Origin: Spirogloea muscicola
Taxonomy: Eukaryota > Streptophyta > Zygnematophyceae > Spirogloeales > Spirogloeaceae
Direction of reading: 5' to 3'
Assembly: GCA_009602725.1 (NCBI GenBank)
Contig: WELB01000206.1
Coordinates: forward strand, 219,193-238,197
Length of the DNA: 19,005 bases
Shown here: in pieces, positions 1 to 19,005 of the stretch
Layout of the letters: each line of letters opens with the position of its first letter
How positions within the stretch are numbered: the first letter of the stretch is position 1
Made by a program: the position numbers and the translations under genes
The notes under the pieces: model-generated
What the model saw: only the letters and a program-made list of their open reading frames with translations
What the model was told of the DNA's origin: nothing
Databases searched by the model: none

Positions 1-3000
1 CCGCCGCCGCTGCCCGGCAACTCCGTGCGCACCAGCAAGTACTCGGCGCTCTCCTTCCTGCCCCGCAACCTGTTCGAGCAGTTCCACCGCGTCGCCTACT
101 CCTACTTCCTCGTCATCGCCATCCTCAACCAGATCCCCGAGCTCGCCGTCTTCGGCCGCACCGCCTCCATCTTCCCCCTCGTCCTCGTGCTCGTCGTCAC
201 CGCCATCAAGGACGCGTACGAGGACTGGGGCCGCCACCGCGCCGACCGCGAGGAGAATGCCCGCATCTGCCGTGTCCTGCAGCCCGGCCCCGGCGCCGGC
301 GGCGGCCAGTCGTACGCCGACACGCCGTGGCGCGATGTGCGCGTCGGGCAGGTGGTGCAGCTGCACGCCGGCGAGCGCGTCCCCTGCGACATGCTGCTGC
401 TCTCCTCCTCCGCGCCCGGCGGCCTGTGCTACATCGAGACCGGCAACCTGGACGGCGAGTCCACGCTCAAGAGCCGCCGGGCGCTGCCGCAGACGCAGCG
501 CCTGGTGGAGGAGGGCGACCCGGCCGCGCTCGCCGCCGCCACCATCGTCTGCGAGCCCCCGCACCGCAACATCTACGAGTTCCTCGCCTACCTGGAGCTG
601 CCAGCCGAGGCTGCCGCGCTGGCGGGCGCTGAGCAGGGGGCTGGGAGCGCCGGCGCCGCGCCGCAGCGCTTGCCCGTGGGCCCTGGCAACATGATCTTGC
701 GCGGGGCCGAGGTCCGCAACACCGCGAGCGTGGTGGCGGTGGCTGTCTACACGGGGCCCGACACCAAGGTTGTGCTCAACTCGTCGGGAGCCCAGAGCAA
801 GCGCAGCCGGCTGGAGGTCCTGATGAACCGCGAGATTGTGGTCCTCGCCTGCCTCCTCGGCGTCCTCTGCTTCGTCGGCGCGCTGGGCATGGGTCTCTGG
901 CTCGACCGCCACGACGTGCACAGGCTGCCCTACTACGGCGCCGCGCACAACTACCACGGCAAGCTCGGCGAGGCTGTGCTCAACTTCTTCTCCGTGCTCA
1001 TTGTGTGCCAAATCATGGTCCCCATCTCGCTGTACATCTCCCTGGAGCTCATGCGCCTCGGCCAGGCCTTCTTCATGGCCCTCGACCGTCACATGGTGGA
1101 CGGCGCCACTGGCCGCGGGCTGCAGGTTCGCGCGCTCAATATCAATGAGGACCTTGGCCAGGTGCGCTACGTCTTCAGCGACAAGACGGGCACCCTCACC
1201 GAGAATCGCATGGTCTTTCAAGCCTGCAGCGCCGTGGGCGTCAACTATAGCAACCCGCAGCTGCATGTGAGCAATGGGACCGTGATGGAGGAGCCGTCTG
1301 TGTCGGCGCCTGACGTGGTGAGCCTCCTTCAAGGTGAGCCGCACACTGCCACTGCTCTTGACCTCGGGCAGGTTGCTGCCGTCAGGACCGCTGTCACTCT
1401 CGTGTCCATCCCTGTCGGTCGTGGGGCTAGTCTGCAGTCTGCTGTTGGTGGTTGCTGGACTGCCTTGGGCCTCGAGGCACATTGTTCTTCTCCTATGCAG
1501 GCAATGTGATGGTCAGTTGCACATTCGCCAGGTGATGCTGGCGCTACCGGCCACTCCGGCGCACAACTGGCACGCCGCTTCCTCTGCCGGGTCTCCCATT
1601 GCTCACGCCCCTCAACCTCGAAGTGACGTCCTGACACTGCAGAGCTGCCATGGAAGCCCCAGGAGGGGGCTCTGGTGGACGCCAGCCTCGTGCGGGAGCT
1701 CCAGCGGCGTAGGCCAAGCCTGCACTGCTTCATGCTGGCACTGGCAGCCTGCAACACCGTGGTCCCTACAAGGCTGCGCCGCATGGCTTCTGGCGAGGTG
1801 GAGATGGAGGCCGCGCTTCACGAGGATGGGGCGGAGCTGAGCGGCGAGGACCGGGGCGTGGTGGAGTACCAGGGCGAGTCCCCTGACGAGCAGACCCTCG
1901 TCACTGCTGCTGCCTCCTATGGCTACACGCTATTGGAGCGATCTCCCAACCTGATTGTGCTGCAGGTGTTCCGGGAGATTCAAAGGTCAGTGAAGAGCGC
2001 TGGACGAGCTAATGCAGTGCCGCTGCGCACTTGCATGAGCACAAAAGGCTGCGCTGAAAGCTGTGCTCTGAGTGGCCTCCAGTTGCTTCTGTTTCATGGT
2101 CAGGCCTGAGCTCGCGACTTGGTGATCAGGTTGCTGCTCACTTGCATCAGGTGCCCATGATGATGTTTCGGTGTGGGCTTCATGGCGTGCGTGTGCCTGT
2201 GCTGCAGGTACGAGGTGCTAGGCGTTCATGAGTTTGACAGCACCCGCAAGCGCATGTCGGTGGTTGTCCGAGGCCCAGACGGCAGGGTGCTGGTCCTCGC
2301 CAAGGGCGCGGACTCGGCCATGATGCCTTTGCTGCGCAGGGAATTGGTTGGGGAGGAGGGCCAGGCCGAGGCCTCCGTCCTGCAGGGCACACTGAGGGAC
2401 TTGGACGCCTTTGCCAGGCAGGGGCTGCGCACGCTGGTGCTCGCGTGGCGTGAGCTGAGCGCAGAGGAGGAGCAGCAATGGGTGGCCAAGTACCAGCCTG
2501 CCATGACTGCGCTGGCGGACCGCTCAGGCGCTTTGCAGGACGCCGCGCTGCTTGTGGAGCGGGACCTGCGCCTCGCTGGCGCAACAGGCATTGAGGACAA
2601 GCTGCAGGAGGGCGTGAGCGACACGATTGCACAGCTGCGCCGGGCGGGCCTCCAGGTCTGGCTCCTCACGGGCGACAAGCAGGAGACAGCCATCTCGGTC
2701 GCATACTCGTGCGCGCTGCTGTCCGAGGACATGCACCAGATCGTTATCAACGAAGAGTCGGCTGAGGGGACTCGTCAGGCCATTGCCCAGGCTCGAGCGC
2801 TCCTGCCACCTCAACCAGGCACACGGCGCAGGCGAGAGAGCAGGTTGTGGCCCCTTCTTTCGCGCTTCCTATGGCTTGGCAAGAGGCACCAGCGTAAACG
2901 CAAGGGCTTGAAGTTGACTGCACCAGTCGCAGAGCAGTCCCGCGTAAATGGAAGGGAGGGTGAGCATGTGTCCCTGCACAGCGCTGAGGACAGCGACCAG

Positions 3001-4658
3001 CGAGTATCAGAGAGCGCTGGAGCAGAGAGTCGAGGAAAGCTACCGAGCCTCAAGATCCCTGGGAAGGAGCTTGCCCTCATCATTGACGGGGGCACCTTGT
3101 TTCATGCTCTCACGGAAGACCTTGAAGGGGAGGTTGGTGCTCCGTCCATCCAGCAGCCGCTTGGGCAGCCCACCTGCCCACAACTAGACCAGCTGTTGGA
3201 GCGTTGGCTGACCCCGTGCTGTGACTGAGGCTTCCACTCGACGTGTGGCCTGGCAGCTGTACGAGGTGGCAGCAGCGTGCACGGTGGTTCTGTGCTGCCG
3301 AGTTGCGCCGCTCCAGAAAGCCGGGTTGGTCAGCCTCGTGAAGCGACGGACGGATGACATCACGCTTGCAATTGGCGATGGTACAGCGCGACACAGAGTC
3401 AAGTCAAGCATGGCCTTGACTGTCTGATGCACGCGGGAGGCAGTGCGTAGCTTTTTGCTGCGCTGAGATATAGCGCGTGTGCTTGTGCAGGGGCTAATGA
3501 CGTGTCGATGATACAGATAGCAGACATTGGTGTTGGTATCAGCGGTGTGGAAGGCCGTCAGGCTGTTTTGGCCTCTGACTTTGCCATTGGTCAATTCCGC
3601 TTCTTGAGACGTCTCCTGCTGGTGCACGGCCACTGGAATTACTACCGCCTCGCTACTATGATTCTTTACAACTTCTACAGAAATGCAGTCTTCGTATTCA
3701 TGCTCTTCTGGTAAGCTGGTTGATTACTCACTGCTCCTCTCCACCGCTGCCTTGCATCTGGCATTGTTGGGTGTCAGCATGCTGTGCACACCACTGACGA
3801 CCTGCCCGTCGCACCACTTCCATGCCCAGGCTCATACTGCACACAGCTTTCTCGCCGACCACAGCCCTGGGGGATTGGAATCTTGTCTTCTTCTCCCTCA
3901 TCTACACGTCCGTGCCAACCATTGCAGTTGGGATCTTGGAACAGGATGTGAGCGCCAGGATTCTGCTACGACTGCCACAGTTGTATAGAGCCGGGCAGCG
4001 CAATGAAACCTACAATCTCCCCCTCTTCTGGTTGACGATGGCTGACACCTTGTGGCAAAGTCTTGTGCTCTTCTACGTGCCCTTTTTCACGATTCGTCAC
4101 AGTGACGCCTCTCTCTGGGGAGTGGGACAAATTTGGAATCTGGCTGTGGTCCTTGTGGTCTCCCTCCACCTGGCTATGGACATCAGGCTCTGGAACTGGA
4201 TCATTCATCTGGTAGTCTGGGCATCTCTGGTCGTCACAGTGATTGTTGTCATCATCCTCGACATCATCCCCTCGCAGCCGCAATACTGGTCAGCTGTACC
4301 TGCCAAACCCCTCAGTATGTCCTCCTCCTGACTACACCGTGAGATGGGGACACTACTTGCTTGCTCACAATTATTGCTGTCTCCTGATTGCAGGTCATTT
4401 CTCCACATGGCTGGAGAACCGTGGCTATGGCTTGACACTCTCTTGATTGTAGTCATGGCTCTTACACCCCGCTTTGTATTACAAGTGCTTCGCTTGCGAT
4501 TCCGGCCTACAGACGCCCAGCTGATCGAGGAGGCTGCAAAGAAAGCAGCCGGCGAAGTACAACGAAGTGGGCAGCAATCAAATCATACTTCTTTAGAGGC
4601 TAACGAAGTTGTGAGGATGCTCTCCACTCCTCGAACCCCAGCAGATGGTTTTCACTGA
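1..4658 (+). CDS. ALA1: P4-type phospholipid-transporting ATPase (flippase), plant ALA1-like, 5' partial
   Basis: Exons: 1-1333, 1643-1985, 2208-3132, 3257-3380, 3491-3710, 3830-4288, 4394-4658; all joins keep frame and give 1222 aa plus TGA. P4-ATPases use ATP to move phospholipids from the outer to the cytosolic leaflet, usually with a CDC50/ALIS subunit (none here). The frame is already open at base 1 and starts just before the conserved [20 protein letters not shown] segment, so probably only a few dozen N-terminal residues are missing. Visible motifs: NLDGES (actuator loop), [10 protein letters not shown] (P4-specific membrane segment 4), DKTGT with the phosphorylated Asp at codon 394, [11 protein letters not shown] and KGADS (nucleotide-binding domain), LLTGDK, and the [11 protein letters not shown] hinge, which is split by the intron after 3380. 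About ten membrane segments are recognisable. The [20 protein letters not shown] stretch and the C-terminus match plant ALA1 better than ALA2 or ALA3-12. An extra basic insert lies at about codons 760-843. Convergent with PEX1. Confidence 0.95.
2811..3060 (+). other. Lineage-specific polybasic insert in the ALA1-like ATPase
   Basis: Within the large third exon, between the end of the nucleotide-binding domain (after [20 protein letters not shown]) and the P-domain strand LALIIDGG, there are about 80 extra residues. The first half is strongly basic with aromatic and leucine residues ([12 protein letters not shown], then [11 protein letters not shown]). The second half is rich in Ser, Glu and Asp. 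As I recall the family, plant ALA1 has only a short acidic linker here. The segment is in frame with no good splice sites at its ends, so I read it as coding. Its function is unknown; binding to acidic lipids or regulation would be guesses. Confidence 0.7.
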
Positions 4659-5534
4659 TGGCACATGTATCAAGTGTGTATTTATAATGAGGCACTTGAA
4701 ATTATGTCCAAAAGCGGACGGCTGGTTTGCTCATCTTACACTGCTGCCTCAAAGAGAGCATACAGGCAAAGTGACATCTTGATGCTTTTGGTGAGAGTCC
4801 TTATGATGGAAGTCCTCGTAAGAATTCTCTCTAGGTGATCAAGGAAAGCTCTCTAAAGCTCCCTTGGATCTGCATCCATCCTGGCTACCAAGTCAGCTGT
4901 TGGCAGTAGATGAGGCACCTATGCACTGTCAGGTGGCACGGATCTGGACAATCTTGTCACTCTCCAGCCTCTCCAAGTCGAAGGTTCACTACGAAACACA
5001 AAATAGTGAGCCAGGTTAATGGCATATCAACATGTGGCAATGCAGTCAAGTCACATGCAAGCTAAAACAGCACTTCAAGCTACAAGGACATTCCCCTTTC
5101 TGACCTGCGCAACCTTCCGACCTGCCAAGCCTGCTCTATTGTTCACACATGTTGGTATAAATCTACAGTGCGAGGCCTACTTGACTCCTCTCATTGCATG
5201 ATCTCGGTCCCTTGATTACCTCCACGATTGATGTCTAACAGCCAACCTGATGTCTGTTGCTGGCTTGCCCATCCTGCACAATGAGAACCACTCCCGAAGC
5301 ATGCAGTATGAGCACTTTCCCAGTCATTCTATTCTCACAACCAACCCCAAGACGTCCCCCTGCAGATCGAGCAACAGCGTGCTTTGCAACAGAAGTCTAC
5401 CCATCAGCATAAGTACAAGCTGGAGACAACGATGCCTTGTGCTCTATCAGCTTGCTAAGCTGGACAAGGCAAAGAGCATACACCTGCCGTAAGCCATGAT
5501 GTTGTTGTAGGTATGAATTTGTTACAAGCCTTGA
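4659..5534. other. Convergent intergenic spacer, no gene seen
   Basis: This stretch separates the stop codons of the two convergent genes. Only short, non-conserved reading frames are present, and no tRNA-like cloverleaf or repeat was seen. No TGTAA poly(A) motif was found on the plus strand for the flippase. On the minus strand TGTAA occurs at 5522-5526, very close behind the PEX1 stop, and again at 4736-4740. Use of the second would give a PEX1 3' UTR of about 800 nt that could overlap the flippase 3' UTR. Confidence 0.6.
5522..5526 (-). promoter_or_regulatory. Candidate TGTAA poly(A) signal for PEX1
   Basis: TGTAA is the usual chlorophyte polyadenylation motif. It lies 9 nt beyond the PEX1 stop on the minus strand, which would make an unusually short 3' UTR. 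The other minus-strand copy, at 4736-4740, is a distant alternative. Confidence 0.3.
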
Positions 5535-10566
<5,032 letters not shown>

Positions 10567-10590
10567 GCCCGCCCGCGCCCTCGGGCCTCG

Positions 10591-10660
10591 CCCTCAGCCC
10601 CGCGCCTGTGCACCGCAGCGTGCTCTCGCGGGTGCTGGACACCTCACCAGGCCCCCTCAG
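10591..10660 (+). repeat. Copy 1 of a roughly 70-bp direct repeat at the PEX1 5' end
   Basis: The segment beginning CCCTCAGCCC and containing GCAGCGTGCTCTCGCGGGTG and CTGGACACCTCACCAGG recurs with about 90% identity at 10933-11004. The two copies are in the same orientation, about 340 bp apart. Copy 1 lies immediately upstream of the candidate PEX1 start codon, in the likely 5' UTR or promoter. Confidence 0.8.
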
Positions 10661-10932
10661 CCTGTCAACCTTGTCTGCCTTGCCCCTTGTCAACCTGTCT
10701 GCAACGAGCTCAGGCGTATGCTCTGCATCAGAAAGCTGGTCGAGCCTTAGCTGCTGGCACAAGAGCTAGTCAATTGCCGTCCGGTATTCGAGCGTCAGCT
10801 AGCGACCTCTATGTGCTGACTCGTGGTTACTGAGCGGGTCAGCTTAGCAGCAGGTGACGTACATTTGTCCAATATGCTTGCCTTTGTACTTGGCCACACA
10901 TGGCCTCCCCATCTCTTAATATACACGCATTT

Positions 10933-11004
10933 CCCTCAGCCCCTCGCCTGTGCAGTGCAGCGTGCTCTCTCGCGGGTACTGGACACCTCACTAGGGTCCC
11001 TCAC
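10933..11004 (+). repeat. Copy 2 of the roughly 70-bp direct repeat
   Basis: The counterpart of 10591-10660 contains GCAGCGTGCTCTCTCGCGGG (a two-base insertion relative to copy 1) and CTGGACACCTCACTAGGG. It sits at the left edge of the larger repeat block. Confidence 0.8.
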
Positions 11005-11180
11005 TCGTCGTTTCCGAGTGGCCCATCTCGCACCAGCTCTGAGAAGAAATGGCAAGGGCTGTGTGACAAGCCAGCCCGACAAGAACTGACCAAGGTTCGA
11101 AGGGCCTGAAGATGCTATGTCAGAAAGAAAGAAGGGCTCGCCCATTGAGGATAGAAGAAGGCTCGCCCATAAAGAAAGAG

Positions 11181-11199
11181 GGGCTGGCAAAGCCAGCCC
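11181..11199 (+). repeat. Hairpin unit, copy 1
   Basis: GGGCTGGCAAAGCCAGCCC is a perfect 8-bp stem with a 3-nt loop, followed by an A-rich run. The same hairpin core recurs at 11386-11404, 12223-12241 and 12305-12323. Confidence 0.85.
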
Positions 11200-11385
11200 A
11201 AAAAGAATGGACAATGTCCAAAGCCGAAGAATGAGAAGCCGAGGAAGGACTCCTCTACTCTACCAATCACGACAACATACTAGGGAAGCTCAGTACCCGC
11301 GAGTGAGCAACATCAGGTCCGAGTAGCTCGAGGCAGGGAAGGAGGCACTCCGCCGAGACCCGGAGGCCGCGGCCAGAGCGGATAG

Positions 11386-11404
11386 GGGCTGGAAAAGCCA
11401 GCCC
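11386..11404 (+). repeat. Hairpin unit, copy 2
   Basis: GGGCTGG and CCAGCCC form a 7-bp stem around AAAAG, followed by six or more A. The flanks match the reverse complement of the copies in the right arm. Confidence 0.85.
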
Positions 11405-11790
11405 AAAAAAGAATGAACAAAGTACGAGAAGGGGGGCCAGAGGAAGCGCTAAAAAAACAAGCACATAAAGAAAGAAAACAGCTGCAAATCACTCAGTAAC
11501 CCCTGCTAAGCAGCCAGAAAGGGGGGAGGATGGACCACTCAGTACTGTAGTCACGAGTGAGGAGCCTCAAATTCGACAGACTAGCTGCCGGAAAACTATC
11601 CCCCTGACGAAAGCCGGAGGCCGCAGCGAGAGAAGTGGCACTCCAAATGGGGGCAAGGGCTGTGAAAAGCGAGCCCAAAAAGAATTGACAAGGGTTCGGA
11701 GGGGCCGACAAGCGTTTAGCAGCTACAGAGGGGCCTGAAGATATCATGTCAGCACAGGGGTCTGTCGGATCTGAGGCTCCTCACTCGTAC

Positions 11791-11980
11791 TTACTCTCCA
11801 AGTTAGCTTGTCAGATTTGTTTGTGCTCACCCGTGGGTACTAATGTCATCTTAGGTACCTTAGATTAGGTCTCCGTATTATGTAGCATTGTTTAGTCTGC
11901 ACTCGACTCTGCCTGAACAATGTATTGGCTTGAATTGGCCTCCCTTTCAATTCATGCGCCCCGCGCGCCTTCTCTCACTT
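11791..11980. other. Centre of the spacer, no repeat match seen
   Basis: This AT-richer stretch between the left and right repeat arms has no recognisable counterpart elsewhere in the window. It holds no reading frame of note and no RNA gene that I can recognise. It could be a core promoter region or the remnant centre of a foldback element. Confidence 0.4.
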
Positions 11981-12065
11981 ACTGAGTGATCCATCCTCCC
12001 CCTGTTTTACCATTGCATCCTCAGGCCCCTTTGGAGCTGCTCAGGGGGAGGATGGATCACTCAGT
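11981..12065. repeat. Perfect 24-bp inverted repeat with 37-bp spacer
   Basis: The left arm 11981-12004 (ACTGAGTGATCC ... CCCCCTG) is the exact reverse complement of 12042-12065. The spacer 12005-12041 itself resembles the reverse complement of 11718-11750 (CCTCAGGCCCCT ... GAGCTGCT), so the hairpin is made from two inverted copies of units found elsewhere in the block. The right arm runs on into the direct-repeat unit 12046-12106. Confidence 0.85.
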
Positions 12066-12169
12066 AGTGACGAGTGAGGAGCCGCAGATCCGACAGACTA
12101 GCAGCGAGAGCACGGCCAGCACGCAGATGCAAGGCGTGGGCCATGGACCGCTGTGCTTTGGTTTCTTAG

Positions 12170-17378
<5,209 letters not shown>

Positions 17379-17425
17379 CATATTCATCGAACGGCGGCCT
17401 TACCTTATGTTGCTCGATATGGTCC

Positions 17426-17430
17426 TGTAA
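17426..17430 (+). promoter_or_regulatory. TGTAA poly(A) signal of PGM
   Basis: TGTAA occurs 47 nt past the PGM stop codon. This matches the chlorophyte polyadenylation consensus; cleavage is expected about 10-20 nt further on. Confidence 0.6.
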
Positions 17431-17915
17431 GCTTGTCGAAGAACCGAGATCATGCCATTGTGGGCAAGCAACGGGCAGATGTTGCATTCAGCTTTGCCTG
17501 ATTGCCTGAGCATATTCAATCTCGTTACCAAGGGCCTGGCAGTTTTCCAAATTGAGTGAGACAACTGTACTTTGCCACTAGTTAATCCATTCGGAGTGTC
17601 GCCCTCATGCAAGTTCTGTTACCTGACCGATGAAGCCAGGCAAGGCCACTCACAATGTCTTGGCCACATGTGTGCTAAAGATGAGGTCGTATCAGCTCAC
17701 AGCTTGCTAGTCTCCAGTCCGTGGGAGTTGGGGTTCTACGATTAGGTCATCATAGGTCAATCCAGAACCATATTCCCTGTGAGATGAGTGGGTCTTGCAG
17801 AATTTCCATGACCTGATATGAACCCCCATACAAGTTGGTGGGATACTGAGTGGATCTAATGGCATGCTGGCTCAACAAAAGCACCAGGGCTTGCAAGGTG
17901 GCGAAGGTGACGCTT

Positions 17916-17933
17916 CACGTGCTTGAGCACGTG
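17916..17933. repeat. Perfect short hairpin made of two CACGTG palindromes
   Basis: CACGTGC-TTGA-GCACGTG is a 7-bp perfect stem with a TTGA loop. Each arm contains a G-box/E-box core. It lies downstream of both converging genes, so a 3'-end structure is as likely as a transcription-factor site. Confidence 0.6.
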
Positions 17934-18115
17934 CATTTGCTGAGACAAGCAGCAGCTTATTTGGGTCATGTGCGTGTAGGGCTCGGACATTGGAGATCAA
18001 AATTAGGTAGGGCTCACCTTCAGAGCAAATGTACGCTACAAACGAGTGGAGATTTGCAGAGGACAGGAGCCAGCACATTGTTTAAACATGGCCGACCTTG
18101 ATTGCACCTATTTTG

Positions 18116-19005
18116 TTAATCAGAGGGGTTGGTGAGGCCAGTCAAGCGGGACACTCGATCAGCGACAGTCTGCCGTCGCTGGAGGGCTATGCGGTTGTCC
18201 GGCTCGTACTGGAGGACCTGGTCATACGCCCGCAGTGCTTTCGGCCAATCCTTTTGCCTCTCGAAGGCGTCACCCAGGTTGTTCCAAGCTGTCACATAGG
18301 CTGGTTGCAAAGCCACGGCCTTTTGATACTGCGCCACTGCCTTCTCGTACTTGTCCTCGGAGAAGTAGCTGAAGCCAAGGGCATTGTGCACCTGCACAAG
18401 GCCGCCACAACGAAGGAGCTCAACCACCCTGGGGCCTGCACAGCCACGTGCAAGGGGCACGGCTGTCCCCAGCTGGGCGGGTTTCCACGCACTGCAGGCT
18501 GGATAGGGTGCTCGACCAGGCTAGCACGCTGCTCCTGCTTTCACGGCTGCCTTTGGACGTAAGCAAGCCACTCTTCACTCAGTCTATCTTGGGCCCTAGC
18601 CGTGCTGCCCCCCCATCCTCCATGCAGGCAAGAGCGTGCACAACCGAGTGGATGTTGTCTGTCACCTGCGCAAGGTCCTGCTCGTCGCCCTCCCACTTGC
18701 CGATGGCCTGCTCCAGGTACCTGTTGGCCATGAGGTAGAACTTCTTGCGCAGCATCACAGCCCCCAGCTCGAAGTACTCCTCGCTGCTGGCCTGCCCGGA
18801 CCGCACGCGCTCCTGCAGCTCCTTGGCCGCGTTCTCCAGCTCCCGCCGCAGCAGCACCTGGCGCACGACCAGGAAGCTGGCGGCGCCCAGGATGGCCAGC
18901 AGAGCGCCCAGGTACAGCAGCTGCACGCCCGACTCCAGCGCCGCCGTCGCCTCGGGCCCTGGCCCCGCGGCCTCCGCGGCGCCGGCCGCACCCGGCAGCG
19001 CTGCG
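18116..19005 (-). CDS. PYG7: TPR protein for photosystem I assembly, PYG7/Ycf37-like, 5' partial
   Basis: Minus-strand exons: 19005-18666 (open to the window edge) and 18391-18116, joined phase 0 across a 274-nt intron (CAG|GTGACA ... TGCAG|GTGCAC), ending in TAA. The visible part is about 204 aa. An Ala/Gly-rich stretch, probably the tail of a plastid transit region, is followed by one membrane segment ([19 protein letters not shown]), then [20 protein letters not shown]. Three TPR-like repeats follow: [20 protein letters not shown]..., [20 protein letters not shown]..., and [20 protein letters not shown].... This layout and wording match Arabidopsis PYG7 and cyanobacterial Ycf37, thylakoid proteins needed for stable photosystem I assembly. 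The true start lies outside the window. Convergent with PGM. Confidence 0.9.

Larger units (their letters stand above)
17379..18115. other. Convergent spacer between PGM and the PYG7-like gene
   Basis: No protein with recognisable similarity and no RNA gene were seen. It holds the PGM poly(A) signal and a small CACGTG hairpin, annotated separately. The rest should be mostly 3' UTR of the two converging genes. Confidence 0.6.

Noticed and set aside
257-1270. Overlapping plus-strand frames in the flippase first exon and antisense frames beneath it
   Set aside because: They are Arg/Ala/Ser-rich shadow frames of a high-GC exon; the flippase frame carries all conserved motifs.
3133-3256. Possible frameshift in the flippase between [17 protein letters not shown] and [15 protein letters not shown]
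   Set aside because: A normal 124-nt phase-0 intron (GAG|GTTGGT ... GGCAG|CTG) restores the family sequence, so no frameshift is needed.
11267-11747. Minus-strand frames in the repeat block as PEX1 upstream exons
   Set aside because: Their translations are Phe/Leu/Pro-rich products of the repeat units, with no similarity to the PEX1 N-domain.

Overview
The window is nuclear DNA of a eukaryotic green alga, most likely a trebouxiophyte chlorophyte (Coccomyxa/Chlorella type). The evidence is four intron-rich genes whose proteins look most like land-plant or green-algal families, about 37 short introns (mostly 90-310 nt), and a TGTAA poly(A) signal of the chlorophyte type behind the phosphoglucomutase gene. 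One of the four is a photosystem I assembly factor, so the organism is photosynthetic. By eye, GC content falls from very high at the 5' ends of the genes to moderate at their 3' ends. The species cannot be fixed from the sequence alone.

Layout, left to right. (1) 1-4658, plus strand: a P4-type phospholipid-flipping ATPase closest to plant ALA1, cut at its 5' end by the window edge, seven visible exons. (2) 4659-5534: convergent spacer with no gene. (3) 5535 to about 10566, minus strand: PEX1, the AAA+ ATPase of the peroxisomal export machinery, 15 exons; part of its N-terminal domain seems to be missing from this sequence. (4) about 10567-12529: the divergent PEX1/PGM spacer, filled with degenerate direct and inverted repeats, including repeated small hairpins and a perfect 24-bp inverted repeat. 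(5) 12530-17378, plus strand: a complete phosphoglucomutase, 17 exons, 585 aa. (6) 17379-18115: convergent spacer. (7) 18116 to the window end, minus strand: the 3' part of a PYG7/Ycf37-like TPR protein, cut at its 5' end.

The genes alternate in strand (+ - + -) and act in unrelated processes: membrane lipid asymmetry, peroxisome matrix-protein import, starch/sucrose carbon flow, and photosystem I assembly. Nothing suggests an operon or a gene-cluster pathway. Exon joins were placed by hand from GT/GC-AG sites, phase continuity and protein-family similarity; every internal join listed keeps the frame.

I see no clear previously undescribed system. The points most worth checking are the foldback repeat block between PEX1 and PGM, an apparent collapse or deletion in the PEX1 N-domain, a high share of GC-AG introns (3 of 37), a stop-free, 3n-length final intron in PEX1, and a repeat-derived, possibly signal-like upstream reading frame joined in frame to PGM.
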